A stretch of DNA of 64,000 bases from Anaerolineales bacterium. GTDB lineage: Bacteria > Chloroflexota > Anaerolineae > Anaerolineales > Villigracilaceae. The notes beneath the pieces were generated by a model that worked only from the letters and a program-made list of their open reading frames with translations, was not told the origin of the DNA and did no database searches. The position numbers and the translations under genes were made by a program. The stretch lies in the NCBI GenBank assembly GCA_030583885.1, contig CP129480.1, positions 2,108,001 to 2,172,000 on the forward strand, written 5' to 3'. Of the stretch, positions 53,644 through 64,000 are shown piece by piece. How positions within the stretch are numbered: the first letter of the stretch is position 1; the number at the start of each line of letters is the position of its first letter.

Positions 53644-54464
53644 GGCCATACCCCTAACCAGGGAGATATCATCGGATTTATTTTTTCCATCCAAATCCGA
53701 TCCATTATTTTAGTTGCATAAGTTTGACCCGCTATATGCCCAGCCGCAGCGCCTAACGGTCCGCCAACTACAAAGCCAGCATTTCTAAATCCCTTACCAA
53801 CTCGTTCTGCAATCAAATCTGTTACCAAAGCCTCTGCCCCAACAAGCAAAGGTCGCCCTAGTCTCTGTGTAGGCGTAAGATTCTGATACCAACTGTCACG
53901 ATAGGCTTGTCTGCTACCCTGAACAATGGCTTCAAAAAGCCCGAGATTCAGTGAATATCGTACAGCTTTCCAACCGCCTCTGCTGGACATCCTGTAAATG
54001 TCATCCATTTTTACCAGACCATGTATAGGGGTTGTAAATTCTTCCCAAAAGAAATAAATCGCATCAAGATCAGGATTAGAATAACCAGCATACGAGGGAA
54101 CAGTGATCACTGGCAGATTGTTTGGTTGGCCACAGTAATTAACAGTGCAGGCAGGGCCCTCTGGCAACAATGACACAATTTCACCGCCCGATGAGCCAGA
54201 ATTGCTATTGCCTCCGCCGCCCGCGCCACCACCTCCGCCCCAACAATTGGCGGGATCGTCGTCAATGCAATGCCCGCTTGGGTCGCTGTACATCACAGGC
54301 GAGTTGTTGACATAAGCGTACCGATCCCAGGCCTGCACTCCCTGCGTGGGCGGGATGATCGTATCCGCGGAAGTGAATCTGCCTAACGCAGGGTCGTACA
54401 TGCGGGCATTATAGTACATCAGCCCAAAGCCCTCGGTGACGTTCTGTGTGGTGGTGTCGTCCAT
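53640..54464 (-). CDS. Orphan Rhs C-terminal tip
   Basis: A 274-residue ORF containing the end of an Rhs core, EGFGLMYYNARMYDPALGRF, TSADTIIPP and RYAYVNNSPVMYSDPSGHC, then a Gly/Ser linker and a ~200-residue tip (RQAYRDSWYQNLTPTQRLGR). The frame continues upstream to about 54505 as IGFTGQYSYMDD. It lacks the YD-repeat shell, so it is a displaced tip, as seen in Rhs loci where old tips are kept downstream. The tip is related to that of the large Rhs gene (RQYYKDSW...TPAQRSAR). Confidence 0.8.
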   Translation of the reverse strand: MDDTTTQNVTEGFGLMYYNARMYDPALGRFTSADTIIPPTQGVQAWDRYAYVNNSPVMYSDPSGHCIDDDPANCWGGGGGAGGGGNSNSGSSGGEIVSLLPEGPACTVNYCGQPNNLPVITVPSYAGYSNPDLDAIYFFWEEFTTPIHGLVKMDDIYRMSSRGGWKAVRYSLNLGLFEAIVQGSRQAYRDSWYQNLTPTQRLGRPLLVGAEALVTDLIAERVGKGFRNAGFVVGGPLGAAAGHIAGQTYATKIMDRIWMEKINPMISPWLGVWP

Positions 54465-54552
54465 ATAGGAGTATTGACCTGTGAAACCGATGCCTTGAAT
54501 TTGACGAAGAATGTAGAGGGTCGGTTATGGAAATATCCCCTCTGATAGTCCT

Positions 54553-54912
54553 TTAGAAGGCAATTGTCTCTAAGAAATAGAAAATTAATATCAAGACGCT
54601 TAATCCCCAAAAAATACCGAGTAATAATGCGCCGGATATAATAGCTTTTACTCCGCTTATCTTCTTACCCATAAGCCATGGCGCTTCCTGTCTTCTTATT
54701 TGGATTAACCCAGCAGATCCAATCAGTAGTCCGCACGCTGCAAATATGATCATATTCAACAATTGTGGGGCTTCCCCGTCCAGAAACTGTTCGCTGATGA
54801 TTCCCCACACTATTAAAATTAAAATTGGCGTTGCGCTGATTATCAAGGTTAATTTTCCAATTTCAGTTTTTTCGAAAAAGTTTTTTACAGATAACTTGAT
54901 TTTGTTATTCAT
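54553..54912 (-). CDS. Putative membrane immunity protein of main Rhs
   Basis: A 119-residue protein with start ATG at 54912, two bases after the Rhs stop, and TAGGAG upstream. It has about three membrane helices (LTLIISATPILILIVWGII; LLNMIIFAACGLLIGSAGLI; LLLGIFWGLSVLILIFYFL) and the loop QIRRQEAPW. It is paralogous to the 53296 protein. Coupling to the Rhs stop codon supports an immunity role. From 54465 to 54552 there is only remnant sequence. Confidence 0.6.
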   Translation of the reverse strand: MNNKIKLSVKNFFEKTEIGKLTLIISATPILILIVWGIISEQFLDGEAPQLLNMIIFAACGLLIGSAGLIQIRRQEAPWLMGKKISGVKAIISGALLLGIFWGLSVLILIFYFLETIAF

Positions 54913-54914
54913 TT

Positions 54915-57900
54915 CTAAAAATCTCCTAACCCAACAATCGGGAATATCCAAGTATTAAACTTATCGGCAAGATTATGCCCTGCTTTGCTTGCTGCATAAG
55001 CAGTCACCCCATATCCGCCCGCCGCGCCTATTGGTCCTAATGCGCTTCCTCCTCCTCCTGCTGCAATTGTACCAAGTGCATTTGATATTCCATCGATTGC
55101 CAGAGCTTCCATTGAAACTACAAGGACTCTTGCGCTACGCTGAGCTGGTGTGTATGTTTTTGGGAACCAAGAATCTTTGTAATACTGACGATATCCTGCA
55201 ATGCCGGCCTCAATTGGCCCGGTTGGCAAAGTCCACACAGCGGTTTTGTACCATTTTGAACTTGCAAGTACATAAGCTTCATGCATATCCAGCCCATCTT
55301 CCAATGGAGACAAAATGTAATCCCAATACAGCAGTAGTTCATTTGCGTTTGGAACTGGATTTTGAGCATCTGGTTGAGTTATAGGCATATTGGAAAGATC
55401 TTGGAACGGTATCATGGGATTATTAGGAAGTGTAAATGGTGTGTCTTCTACAGAAGGGCACATGATACTTTGATTTTGTCCGGAACATGCCTGCCCACCA
55501 CCTGAAGAGCTGGAACTGCCGTTGCCAGTGTTGTTCACCGTTTTTATTGGAAGGATCGGGTTTGTATATGGGTCGACCACACAGGATTCACCAAAGCCAC
55601 ATTCTGTGCCATGCCCGGTCGGATCAATATACCTCAACGGATTCCCGTACACGTAACTGTAGCGGTTGAATGCCTGCGGGTTGGACGGGTCAGGAACAAT
55701 TGTATCCGGCTGGATAAAGCGGTTAAGATAAGGCGAATAAAAACGCGCCTTATAATCCATTAACCCAATGCCGGAATCCAAGGCACGCTGGCCTGTATAG
55801 CCGTAGTCCGTTTGCGTAATATCATTTACATCGCTTCGCACCCCTCCGAACGGCAAATATCTCTGCTGGCTTGTTAAAGTTCCGCTGCTGTCAGTCACCG
55901 CGACGACCGAGCCAAGATGGTCGGACAGGAAGTATTGTAATCCCGTGCCGTCGTCCATGGCAATCGTCTGCCCGGCGAAGGCATAGTATTTTATGGTTCC
56001 GCCGCTGGAGCGGGTCTCATACGCGCCACCGAAGAAATAGGAGGTCAATTCGGGGGTCTGCGGGGAGCCGCCCTCGTCATAGGATGTGGCCAGCGTGGTC
56101 ACACGCACCCCGTCGCCGTCGTAGGCAAAGTCCCATTGCATGGCGATCTTGATGACATCGTCACACGTCCCCTCCGCGAGTTTCTGAATGGAAGAGATCC
56201 GATTCTCGGCGTTGTACACCTGCTTGTAGGTCGCGCCATCCTCGATGCGGCAGGTCATATTGCCGTTCGCGTCGTACTGATAACTGGCAACCGTTGCAGA
56301 GTCCTGCGTCAACGACGAGACCGCATGCGGGTGGTCTGCATCATAGCTATATTCGCGCCCCTGCCAGCCGGCAGGAGGCGGAGTCACCTCCACTGTGCTG
56401 GTGGGGGTTGCTGTCGAACCTGTCGGCGTCGGCGAGGGCGTGGCGTTCGGGTTTACGTGTTCAAGGTAACCCGGTGTAAAGTTGCCCGTGAAGGAGTTGT
56501 AATAATAGACGGCAATGCGGCCCTGACCTGCAGAGGGGGATCCATTGGCGGTCCCCCCGGCTGCATTGACCGTGTTGAGGGCTACCGTACCGCCTTCGAT
56601 GCGGATGCTGCCGCCCGATCCACCGCCGCCGTAAATGTGGTTCGCCCAATTGCCATTCAACCCGTTGGCGGTCAAGGTCCCCTGAAAATCGATCTGCTCC
56701 CCCGCAATAAAGATCATCCCGCCGCCTCTCCCGCCGCTTGCACCGGATGGATACCAAAGGGTACACTTCTTTTTACCGCCAGGGCCGCAGTAATAGCCGG
56801 TATCCGGATATGTGCCGCCCGTTCCGCCACCCGACCCATTGAAGAATTTGTTCAACTGCGGGTTGCCGTATACGCTCCCGCCCAAGCTCCCCACGCCGGC
56901 GGTCCCATACCCAGCCCCACCGCCGGTCGCCCATTGCCCAGATGTTGACAGACCGGCACCGTACCCACTGGCAGCGCCAAAACCAAGTCCGCTGACCGTG
57001 ATCGTCCCCGTCCCGCTCAAACTTCCGGCAACCCGCAAGACGACCAGACCGTTTTTGTTCCCATCGAAGGCGGATGCCGTCAATGTGCCGTTGATCGTCA
57101 CATCCTCATAATTCGGCACGCGTTGGATAATCACCTTTTGCTGTCCTGCAGCAGTACCTACATTTGTATCGTCCCCCGCATTCGCTCCATACCATTCCTT
57201 CTTCTGCGTTGTGGGATATAAAGTATCTCCAATAATCCCTCCAACCTTCAAATACTCATAATTGCCGGTATTTGCCCCTGATCCAGATATATGGATCAAG
57301 AGGATCTCGTCCCCGGCAAGTAGACAATTCGATGAAGGCGCACTCGAAAGTTTTATCGAGGCATCTTCGAGTTGAACCACACTATATACCACTCCATCGG
57401 CACAGGCTCGGTTACTGCTTGTGCTTGTATTGATATTGAAAGTAGTCCCGGAAGGAATATCAAGGTCCCCATCCTGTCCGGTTCCCCAGGGAAGCGGATT
57501 GGCGAAGATGATAGACGTGGCGGTAGGGACGGGCGTCGGAGGCTGACCAAGCAAAGCCGTGTAGGGCTGGGGCACAAACCCGCCAACAGATGAAAGGTTA
57601 TCGAAATAATACACGGCGATGCGGCCCTGACCTGCAGAGGGGGATCCATTGGCGGTCCCCCCGGCTGCATTGACCGTGTTGAGGGCTACCGTACCGCCTT
57701 CGATGCGGATGCTGCCGCCCGATCCACCGCCGCCGTAAATGTGGTTCGCCCAATTGCCATTCAACCCGTTGGCGGTCAAGGTCCCCTGAAAATCGATCTG
57801 CTCCCCTGCAATCAAGATCATCCCGCCGCCTCTCCCGCCGCTTGCACCAGATGGAAACAATTGTGTACACAGCTGTGTACCGCCAGGCCCGCACCAATAG

Positions 57901-60900
57901 CCGGTCTCCGGATATGTGCCGCCCGTTCCGCCACCCGACCCATTGAAGAGTTTGTTCAACTGCGGGTTGCCGTATATGCTCCCGCCCAGGCTCCCCACGC
58001 CGGCGGTCCCATACCCGGCCCCGCCGCCGGTCGCCCATTGCCCATCCGTCCATATGCCCGTGCCTGGTCCACTGTCCGAGGAAAAACCAAGTCCGCTGAC
58101 CGTGATCGTCCCCGTCCCGCTCAAACTTCCGGCAACCCGCAAGACGACCAGACCGTTTTTGTTCCCATCGAAGGCGGATGCTGTCAATGTGCCGTTGATC
58201 GTCACATCCTCATAATTCGGCACGCGTATCAGCATGACGCGCAATTGACCGGATCCCGTACCAATGTTTGCATCGCTGCGCCAGCCGTTGCCATACCAGT
58301 ATTTTTTCGAAGCTGTGAAAATGACTGTATTGCCGGACGCCGAAGCCAGGCGCAGGAACTCGTAACTGCCGGAGTTAAAGCCGGCGGCTCCCGTATCGGT
58401 CATTTGGATTAACATGAGCTCATCGCCGGGATTCAAACAACCCACATCAGGCGATGCGCTCAACACGGCAGAAGTATCACCAAGCAGGGTGACATTGTAT
58501 GTCACGGCATCGGCACAGGTACGGCCGTTGCTCCCCTGGGTATTGATGTTAAATGAATTGCCCGCATTGACCACAAGATCGCCATCCGCCCCTGTGCCCC
58601 ATTGCTGTTGGATCATCGGCAGGGGCGTGGCGGTTGCTCCCACTGTCGGCGTGAGGGTGACGGTTGCCGTCGCGGACGGCGCGGGCGGCACAAACAACCC
58701 ATGCACAATTTGCACTTCAGCCGATGTCAGCGCGCGGTTGTAGAAGCGCACCTCATCCAGCCGGCCGTGATACACATTGGCGGCGGCGCTGGAACTGAAG
58801 GTCAGCACACTGGCGCCCGCAGTTAAGGTACCTGTCACACTTTGAGCGGCGACCAATTCTCCGTTAAGGTAGAGGCGCATCTCCTTCGCAGCGGCATCAT
58901 ACACGCCGGCCACCAGTGTCCATGTGTTGACGGGCAGGATGGGTCCCGCAAGCAGACTGGGGGTCAATCCCCCGGCCTGGAAGACAATGCTTCCGTTTGC
59001 ATTCACCGCTGCCGGTCCCGCGGGGGTGGGCGTTCCCTGTGTGGAAAGGGTGATCAACCCGTAGTCCTGGCTCAAGCCGCCCTTCTTGACGATGTATTGC
59101 GTGCGGTTCGTCACGGTGGAGGCGGGGTTTACCCAGGCAGACACGGTGAAACTGCCGGTCGTGGAAATTTCAGCCTGGTGCGCAACAGATGCATAATCGT
59201 TCACGCCGTCGAAGAAGGCGGATTTTCCATCCACGCCGGTCGTCTCGATGACCACGCCGTTGTAAAGGTTCGCGAAATTATCCGTTCCGTCGCCCTGCGC
59301 CTCGTCCGGGACCTTTGTGCCGTTCAGGGTTTCGAAGTTCCAATACGCGAGAAGATTACCCAGGTGAGGCGTCGGTGTCGGCGTATTGGATGAGGTGGGC
59401 GTTCTGGACGGAGTTGGTGTGACGGTATAGGGTGTCGGTGTCATTGTTAAGGTGGGTGTGTTCGATGACGTGGGCGTCATGGAAGGCGTAGGTGTGATCG
59501 TAGAGGTTGGGGTGTTCGATGGTGTATAGGTAACGGTTGGGGTTGGCTCCGGTCCATCCTCGCCATAGGGCAATTCGGGAGGGGTGAAATTCGAGGTCCA
59601 GCGCGCGATACCTTTGCTAATACGATACTCGTCAATCCACCCATTTACTCCCGCTGTTGAGTTGAATGCATCGTACCCAATCCGGAGTGTGCTTGCTAAA
59701 TTTCCAACTGTTGAAATTGATGTGTCGTTCCCGATAGCAGTTCCAGCTTGGTATATATCAATCCGCCCGCCATTTCTAACAACGGCGATGTGATACCACG
59801 TATTAGTTGAAAGAGTGGTGGCCGCGGAAATGGAAATGTGCGAAGTTCCGCCATCTCTAAAATCCACCTTCCAAGTCAGATTCCCTCCGCTGTTGTTCAC
59901 ATAGATATAATGATAGTTTGAGGTATTATCTACCTGCTGGAATAACATCATGTAACCGCCAGGTGACGGGAGAGCATTAAAGCGCACCCAAAAATCAATG
60001 GTAAAGTCGCCTGGGCCAAAATTCCAGTCGTCACTGTCTGGTGTGTGTATGTAGTCCCCTGTTCCATCAAATAGACCAGACGCTCCGCTGAATTTCGATT
60101 GCGCGGTATCGATTTTCGCGTCACCGGCCGCGGTCCAAATCTTGCCGGTCTCATCGATGAAGGTTTTCGAGCCGAGCGCTCCGTTCATGTGTAGCATGGC
60201 CGAGGTGTAGGCATCCGCACCGGACCATGGGGTTACCGTCGGTGTGGGCGAGGGTCCGCTGGTATTCGTCGGAATAAAGGTTGGAGTTGCGGTGTAAGCA
60301 GGGGTGGCGGTTTCGGTCGGAGAAGGGGTGGGCGAGGGGGTATCGGTAAATGCCTCCTGTTGAGCGAGCGCCGCCAGTTTGGGTGCGCCTATACCTCCTT
60401 CGACGCTGCCGAGGGACATAAATTCGTCAACAAAAGGCTGGGGCTCGAGGTACGCCTGCGGGGTGGGGATCACCCAATCGTTCATTTGCTGGATGTTCCC
60501 TGTCCGGTCATACAGGAAGTGCTGGCGGTATTTATAATCGGTCGGGCTGGCGCTCGTATACGCCTCGGCGGTGGTCAGTCGGCTGAGGAAATCGTATTCA
60601 TATACGTGCGTTTCGCCCAGGATCCCGTCCGTGATCTGGCGGATGTTCCCTGCGTTATCATAGGTGTACGCATAATCCAGCAGTTCGATACCCGCCTTGA
60701 GTGCCGCGCGCGCCTCCAAACGATTCGCGTTATTGTACTGATTGCTGATCACAACGCCGTTGCCAAGCGTTTGCAGTTCGATCTGCCCCAGGGTAGTATA
60801 GGCAAGGTCGACCAGGGAATCCTGGCCCCTGTCCAGCTGGCGCGGCCGGCCAAGCGCATCATAATGATAGGTGAGGACCTCCTGGTCCGGGTAGGTCACG

Positions 60901-62012
60901 GAGATGGGCCTGCCGAGCCAGTCGGTTGCCGTGGTCATGCTCTCGGTCACGCCGCCGATCTGGCGGTTTTCGGTGACAGTACGTCCATAGTTGCCATAGG
61001 ACCAGGTCGTGACGCCGCTCGCATCCGTCATGCCGGTCCGCATGCCAATATTGCCGGCTTCATTGCCATACGTGAACGTGGTATTGACGGAATTGCCGGT
61101 TTTCGTGAGCAGGCGTCCCAAGGGATCATAGGTGAAATTCAAGGTTTCGTTACGCGCATCCGTCTGATGTATTAAACCGCCCTGAGGGTTATAAGCATAG
61201 GTCCACACACCCATATCAGGGTCCTGCATGCCGGTTTTCCTGCCCAACCAGTCATATTGAATAGTGCTTTCATTCCCATTTGCGTCCAGTACGCGGATCA
61301 GGCGGTCGCCAACGTCATAGGTGTAGGCTGTCGTCGCATATACGGTTTCGCTGTCGGAGTATTCCCCCACGGTCACCAGCCTGCCGAGTCCATCGGTGGT
61401 GCGGGAAACCTTGCGGCCATCCGGGTCAATGATAGTGACTGTCAATCCATCATACGATGTCGTCGTGGTGATTCCGCCCGGTTGGGTCACACTGGTTGCA
61501 CGCCCCAAAAAGTCAAAGGCGGTTTCGTTGAATTGTGAACCGGCCGGGGAAAGGTAATAGCCGCCGGGAGAATTCCGGTAATACGGCAGGCTTTGTTTCC
61601 AGGCCAGCCCCTGGGAATTGAAATAAGTGTCTGCGGCCAGCGTCTGCCCCTTATCCTGGTCATACACCTGCGTCTGGATCAGCCGCCCAACGCCGTCATA
61701 GAATCCCCACACAGAGCGGTACTGGTTTGCGATGGTATCCAGGATCTGCATTTCGACGTGGTACGGGACGGCAATTCTCCCGTTCCCATCCACCTGCGGA
61801 TAGTTGTAATATACACCGGGCTGGCCCAGCCCGGCTGCCGTAACAGACAGAGTCCTCCCCAAGCCGTCGTACGTGGTGGTGGTCAGCCAGCCGTTTGGAT
61901 CCGTGGTCTGATATGGCACCCCCAAACCGAACAAATACTCAACCGAGGTTTCTTGATTCAACGCATCTATGGTTTTTACGGGATGGGTCATTAACTCGCT
62001 GTCGTATATCAC
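54915..62012 (-). CDS. Giant Rhs/YD-repeat protein with adhesin-like inserts, 5'-truncated
   Basis: A 2,365-residue frame. Residues ~1-520 are YD repeats ([36 protein letters not shown]). At ~565-600 and ~815-880 are Thr-Pro-rich linkers flanking a LamG-type domain ([20 protein letters not shown]); a second LamG follows (~885-1105, [11 protein letters not shown]). Two Gly-rich modules (~1135-1485, ~1505-1845) are duplicates. YD repeats and the Rhs core ([29 protein letters not shown]) close at ~2137, then a 228-residue tip. No signal peptide or start region exists: the frame begins 20 bases from the duplication junction and stays open through it, so the true N-terminus is lost. The GTG at 62012 is only a nominal start. 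Confidence 0.85.
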   Translation of the reverse strand: MIYDSELMTHPVKTIDALNQETSVEYLFGLGVPYQTTDPNGWLTTTTYDGLGRTLSVTAAGLGQPGVYYNYPQVDGNGRIAVPYHVEMQILDTIANQYRSVWGFYDGVGRLIQTQVYDQDKGQTLAADTYFNSQGLAWKQSLPYYRNSPGGYYLSPAGSQFNETAFDFLGRATSVTQPGGITTTTSYDGLTVTIIDPDGRKVSRTTDGLGRLVTVGEYSDSETVYATTAYTYDVGDRLIRVLDANGNESTIQYDWLGRKTGMQDPDMGVWTYAYNPQGGLIHQTDARNETLNFTYDPLGRLLTKTGNSVNTTFTYGNEAGNIGMRTGMTDASGVTTWSYGNYGRTVTENRQIGGVTESMTTATDWLGRPISVTYPDQEVLTYHYDALGRPRQLDRGQDSLVDLAYTTLGQIELQTLGNGVVISNQYNNANRLEARAALKAGIELLDYAYTYDNAGNIRQITDGILGETHVYEYDFLSRLTTAEAYTSASPTDYKYRQHFLYDRTGNIQQMNDWVIPTPQAYLEPQPFVDEFMSLGSVEGGIGAPKLAALAQQEAFTDTPSPTPSPTETATPAYTATPTFIPTNTSGPSPTPTVTPWSGADAYTSAMLHMNGALGSKTFIDETGKIWTAAGDAKIDTAQSKFSGASGLFDGTGDYIHTPDSDDWNFGPGDFTIDFWVRFNALPSPGGYMMLFQQVDNTSNYHYIYVNNSGGNLTWKVDFRDGGTSHISISAATTLSTNTWYHIAVVRNGGRIDIYQAGTAIGNDTSISTVGNLASTLRIGYDAFNSTAGVNGWIDEYRISKGIARWTSNFTPPELPYGEDGPEPTPTVTYTPSNTPTSTITPTPSMTPTSSNTPTLTMTPTPYTVTPTPSRTPTSSNTPTPTPHLGNLLAYWNFETLNGTKVPDEAQGDGTDNFANLYNGVVIETTGVDGKSAFFDGVNDYASVAHQAEISTTGSFTVSAWVNPASTVTNRTQYIVKKGGLSQDYGLITLSTQGTPTPAGPAAVNANGSIVFQAGGLTPSLLAGPILPVNTWTLVAGVYDAAAKEMRLYLNGELVAAQSVTGTLTAGASVLTFSSSAAANVYHGRLDEVRFYNRALTSAEVQIVHGLFVPPAPSATATVTLTPTVGATATPLPMIQQQWGTGADGDLVVNAGNSFNINTQGSNGRTCADAVTYNVTLLGDTSAVLSASPDVGCLNPGDELMLIQMTDTGAAGFNSGSYEFLRLASASGNTVIFTASKKYWYGNGWRSDANIGTGSGQLRVMLIRVPNYEDVTINGTLTASAFDGNKNGLVVLRVAGSLSGTGTITVSGLGFSSDSGPGTGIWTDGQWATGGGAGYGTAGVGSLGGSIYGNPQLNKLFNGSGGGTGGTYPETGYWCGPGGTQLCTQLFPSGASGGRGGGMILIAGEQIDFQGTLTANGLNGNWANHIYGGGGSGGSIRIEGGTVALNTVNAAGGTANGSPSAGQGRIAVYYFDNLSSVGGFVPQPYTALLGQPPTPVPTATSIIFANPLPWGTGQDGDLDIPSGTTFNINTSTSSNRACADGVVYSVVQLEDASIKLSSAPSSNCLLAGDEILLIHISGSGANTGNYEYLKVGGIIGDTLYPTTQKKEWYGANAGDDTNVGTAAGQQKVIIQRVPNYEDVTINGTLTASAFDGNKNGLVVLRVAGSLSGTGTITVSGLGFGAASGYGAGLSTSGQWATGGGAGYGTAGVGSLGGSVYGNPQLNKFFNGSGGGTGGTYPDTGYYCGPGGKKKCTLWYPSGASGGRGGGMIFIAGEQIDFQGTLTANGLNGNWANHIYGGGGSGGSIRIEGGTVALNTVNAAGGTANGSPSAGQGRIAVYYYNSFTGNFTPGYLEHVNPNATPSPTPTGSTATPTSTVEVTPPPAGWQGREYSYDADHPHAVSSLTQDSATVASYQYDANGNMTCRIEDGATYKQVYNAENRISSIQKLAEGTCDDVIKIAMQWDFAYDGDGVRVTTLATSYDEGGSPQTPELTSYFFGGAYETRSSGGTIKYYAFAGQTIAMDDGTGLQYFLSDHLGSVVAVTDSSGTLTSQQRYLPFGGVRSDVNDITQTDYGYTGQRALDSGIGLMDYKARFYSPYLNRFIQPDTIVPDPSNPQAFNRYSYVYGNPLRYIDPTGHGTECGFGESCVVDPYTNPILPIKTVNNTGNGSSSSSGGGQACSGQNQSIMCPSVEDTPFTLPNNPMIPFQDLSNMPITQPDAQNPVPNANELLLYWDYILSPLEDGLDMHEAYVLASSKWYKTAVWTLPTGPIEAGIAGYRQYYKDSWFPKTYTPAQRSARVLVVSMEALAIDGISNALGTIAAGGGGSALGPIGAAGGYGVTAYAASKAGHNLADKFNTWIFPIVGLGDF
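56495..58215 (-). repeat. 1.1-kb-offset internal repeat within Rhs
   Basis: The DNA at about 57,600-58,215 is nearly identical to 56,495-57,110 (offset about 1,104), encoding the Gly-rich modules ([20 protein letters not shown]). The parts between are more diverged. Such repeats let module number vary by recombination. Confidence 0.85.
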
Positions 62013-62030
62013 ACGGATTAGTTGGGATGC

Positions 62031-62125
62031 GCCGCTAAGGCAACCTGTGAAACATTCATGGGAACCAGGAATTCCTCCAGCAGTATCTCGCCGGGGTGGG
62101 TGGGAATACGATTTTCGGGAAGCAT
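62031..62125 (-). pseudogene. Truncated higA
   Basis: The first 31 codons of higA ([20 protein letters not shown]) end at the duplication junction and then read HPN-stop. Without the HTH and C-terminal helices it cannot act as an antitoxin, leaving the adjacent higB without its cognate partner in cis. Confidence 0.85.
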
Positions 62126-62137
62126 ATCTTTCTCCTT

Positions 62138-62428
62138 CTAGTGATAATCCGTCAGGGAAACGTCGTGAACACCTTCATCCCAACGAAATACCAAGCGCCA
62201 TTGATCATTGACTCGGATACTATGGAAGCCAGCTAAATCACCTTTCAGCGCTTCGAGCCGATTGGCAGGCGGGGACTTCAAATCATTCAAGCGATGGGCG
62301 CCATTCAAGACATCCAATTTCCGCAAGGCAATTCTCATAAGATCAGGAGGAAAGCGGCGCACACGTGAGGTCATCCGTCCATGAAACAAATCTTCTGTCG
62401 CTGCATCCCGAAAGGAGTGAATTGCCAT
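62138..62428 (-). CDS. higB: HigB toxin, second copy
   Basis: The predicted product is identical to that of 49737-50027 (96 residues). Its antitoxin gene is truncated, so protection must come from HigA encoded at 49437, an unusual state that depends on that gene. The operator (TAACACTTGCA / TGCAAGTGTTA, 62439-62469) is retained, so HigA can still repress it in trans. Confidence 0.88.
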   Translation of the reverse strand: MAIHSFRDAATEDLFHGRMTSRVRRFPPDLMRIALRKLDVLNGAHRLNDLKSPPANRLEALKGDLAGFHSIRVNDQWRLVFRWDEGVHDVSLTDYH

Positions 62429-62438
62429 AATAGAATTA

Positions 62439-62469
62439 TAACACTTGCACGGTATCCATGCAAGTGTTA
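62439..62469 (-). promoter_or_regulatory. HigBA operator, second copy
   Basis: Same palindrome and -10 arrangement as at 50038-50068. It would allow trans-repression by the intact HigA. Confidence 0.65.
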
Positions 62470-62547
62470 AGCGAGGATAGAAGATAAGGCGAACCCGCGT
62501 TTCAAAAGTAGTTGTTAAGGTGCGATAATATTTTGAAATCGAAAGAA

Positions 62548-63021
62548 TTACTCCCCGGCAAGTTCCAGAACTTTGTCCAACAATGTGTCCCCATAATACA
62601 GGGAGGAATTGCGAAGCTTTTGAACATAGGGGGCGACTTTATTCAATTTCCCCTTTTGTTTCGCAATGAGCAGAAAGCCCAATGCGCCAATGCATTGGAT
62701 TTGGTTGTGCTCTGCGATCAGCCTTGCGCGCTGGTCGTCGATGAGGAGGAGGTCGGCGGAGAGCTGCTTGTACAGCGTCATGGCTTCGATCTCGCCGCGT
62801 CCGAGCCCGCCGGCAGCGAGTACCGAACGGCTTGTATCCACCTGAACCACCCGTCCGGTCAGGAAGGAGGCGAGGATATCCGATTGGGGCTTTTCCGGGG
62901 AGACGGTTTCCATGTAAACCGCTTCGGGCACTTTTACGTCATCGTACACTTCAAGCAGGAGGTGGAGGGCGTCGCAGGTTGCGAGGGCAATCAGGGCGGA
63001 ACTGTCGGCGACAACGAGCAT
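62548..63021 (-). CDS. PIN-domain toxin (DUF3368 type), intact copy
   Basis: A 157-residue protein: MLVVADSSALIALATCDALH (first Asp), VPEAVYMETVSPEK (Glu), LLIDDQRARLIAEH (Asp pair), IGALGFLLIAKQKGKL, ending DKVLELAGE. This is the DUF3368 PIN family. It follows the UPF0175 antitoxin by two bases. The single-base deletion that kills copy 1 is absent here, so it is likely an active RNase. Confidence 0.87.
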   Translation of the reverse strand: MLVVADSSALIALATCDALHLLLEVYDDVKVPEAVYMETVSPEKPQSDILASFLTGRVVQVDTSRSVLAAGGLGRGEIEAMTLYKQLSADLLLIDDQRARLIAEHNQIQCIGALGFLLIAKQKGKLNKVAPYVQKLRNSSLYYGDTLLDKVLELAGE

Positions 63022-63023
63022 GT

Positions 63024-63278
63024 TTATTTTTGGCTACCGTACTTCCGAAGGTCGTTTTCCAGTTCTTCAGGAGACTGGGTATGCAAAAGAACGCCTTCCC
63101 GCTTGCAGAATTCAAGGAAGGCATACCGATCCAACCCGGCCAGTTCGCTTGCCGCGCCGATGGACAACTCGCCCGCCTGATAAAGCCCGAGGGCGGCATA
63201 CAGGCGAATCTTTTTGACCGCTTTTTCGGGGGTGTCGGCGATGAATTGACTCTCGGGTAGGGAAAATGAGATCTGCAT
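63024..63278 (-). CDS. UPF0175 antitoxin, second copy
   Basis: An 84-residue antitoxin differing from copy 1 mainly at the extreme C-terminus (RKYGSQK in place of RKPDNQ). It is encoded directly before the intact PIN toxin. The C-terminal difference could alter toxin binding. Confidence 0.85.
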   Translation of the reverse strand: MQISFSLPESQFIADTPEKAVKKIRLYAALGLYQAGELSIGAASELAGLDRYAFLEFCKREGVLLHTQSPEELENDLRKYGSQK

Positions 63279-63544
63279 GGGGCGCTCGCTTTTCTTGGTT
63301 CCGGTAGTGTATCACGCCCGGCATATTGCATCAAGTTAGGCGGGTCTCCACCAATGGTTGGCATGAAAAGCAACAGGCCAAACCATTGAGAGATTTTTCG
63401 TATCTTCATGTCTTCCTTAGGATGTACGCTTCCAAGGTTTCGGAGCGAAGCCATTCATTCCAGTCACTGTGGCATGCTGGTCTTGGCAACATTCATATAG
63501 CGCAAACATCAAATCTCAACTGCCTGGTGTTGTATAATTTACCC

Positions 63545-63928
63545 ATGTCCATGACTGCGCTCGACCTCCCGCCTGAGGCGCTCAAGAAATATCGTCCCCT
63601 CGAAGCCATCAAAAAACGCAGGGCAAAATTCAGCGCGGAAATCTCCGCCCGCCGCAAACGCGCCATGTCTGCTGCCCGTAAAGCCGCCAAACTGCTCAAA
63701 ACCGAATTCGGCGCAAGCGAAGTCATCCTCTTCGGGTCCCTGGCGCGGCGGGTGGGCTTCCACCGCTGGTCCGATATCGATCTTGCCGTGCGCGGCGCGG
63801 CAGATTATCTCAAAGCAATGGACACCGTCCTATACCTCGTGCCTGAATTCAAGATCGACCTTGTAGAGTTGGAAACGTGTCCGCCCGCGATGCGCAGAGG
63901 TATAGAAGAAGAAGGCAGAGCGCTATGA
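63545..63928 (+). CDS. MNT nucleotidyltransferase, second copy
   Basis: 127 residues, the same as 51143-51526 except Lys-to-Arg near the C-terminus (EEEGRAL). The G-S-x10-D-x-D motif (FGSLARRVGFHRWSDIDL) is intact. A TATAAT box lies just before the start, as in copy 1. Confidence 0.87.
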   Translation: MSMTALDLPPEALKKYRPLEAIKKRRAKFSAEISARRKRAMSAARKAAKLLKTEFGASEVILFGSLARRVGFHRWSDIDLAVRGAADYLKAMDTVLYLVPEFKIDLVELETCPPAMRRGIEEEGRAL

Positions 63929-64000
63929 AGGACGCGGAAATCACAACGCTTGTCCGCCGCATCCATCAGGAATTGGATGAACTTCAACGGGTGTTTGGAC
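63925..64000 (+). CDS. HEPN toxin, second copy (partial)
   Basis: The first 25 codons (MKDAEITTLVRRIHQELDEL) match 51523-51993 and continue beyond the window edge. Overlaps the MNT stop by ATGA. Confidence 0.8.
   Translation, partial: MKDAEITTLVRRIHQELDELQRVFG

Larger units (their letters stand above)
62031..64000. repeat. Direct duplication of TA cluster, copy 2 (to window edge)
   Basis: Matches 49630-51601 in order and strand. The junction at 62031 (GCCGCTAAGG) cuts higA after about 31 codons and adjoins the truncated Rhs frame. Copy 2 continues beyond the window. Confidence 0.95.

Overview
The window looks like chromosomal accessory DNA of a Chloroflexota bacterium, most likely of the Anaerolineae. 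The reasons are moderate-to-high GC, leaderless promoters, a huge Rhs-type protein with Thr-Pro-rich linkers, a WYL-regulated type I-C CRISPR system and a very high toxin-antitoxin load. This placement is inference from family knowledge; no rRNA or marker gene is present.

Region 1 (1-2,100, minus strand) holds two PIN-domain toxin-antitoxin modules. The second is flanked by a diverged direct repeat.

Region 2 (2,100-22,370, all plus strand) is a mobile replication/DNA-processing island without a polymerase or structural genes. It carries a Cas4/RecB-like nuclease with an inserted zinc ribbon, a double-OB SSB, a beta-clamp-like protein, RadC, a 1,698-residue adenine methylase/SNF2-type helicase, a second DNA methylase, YefM-YoeB, a DnaQ-type exonuclease, a stand-alone DnaB N-terminal domain, a second SSB-like protein and a SWIM-MoxR ATPase paired with a VWA protein. 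Many genes start behind the same leader, GGAGGT directly followed by ATG, and most units end in a strong hairpin.

Region 3 (22,380-42,815, minus strand) is a complete type I-C CRISPR-Cas locus. The array has 159 repeats by my hand count, the leader lies at its right end, and cas2, cas1, cas4, cas7, cas8c, cas5 and cas3 follow. The cas3 gene is fused in frame to a complete HTH-WYL transcription regulator, so the effector nuclease-helicase and a ligand-sensing regulator form one 1,147-residue protein. A small winged-helix gene with its own palindrome lies just upstream, and its half-site recurs before cas3.

Region 4 (43,100-49,440) carries HigB with a HigA-ImmA/IrrE fusion, an IS3-family element that truncates a neighbouring gene, a small XRE regulator, a tyrosine recombinase followed by a tRNA-Leu 3' fragment (a likely attachment site), and a decayed second recombinase.

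Region 5 (49,440-64,000) is a toxin-antitoxin cluster (HigBA, UPF0175-PIN, MNT-HEPN, DUF433-DUF5615), two paralogous Rhs-tip/membrane-immunity pairs, and a 2,365-residue Rhs protein with adhesin-like insertions. The toxin-antitoxin cluster is repeated after the Rhs gene as a direct duplication of at least 1.97 kb, whose junction truncates both the Rhs gene and a second higA. One PIN toxin copy is frameshifted; the other is intact.
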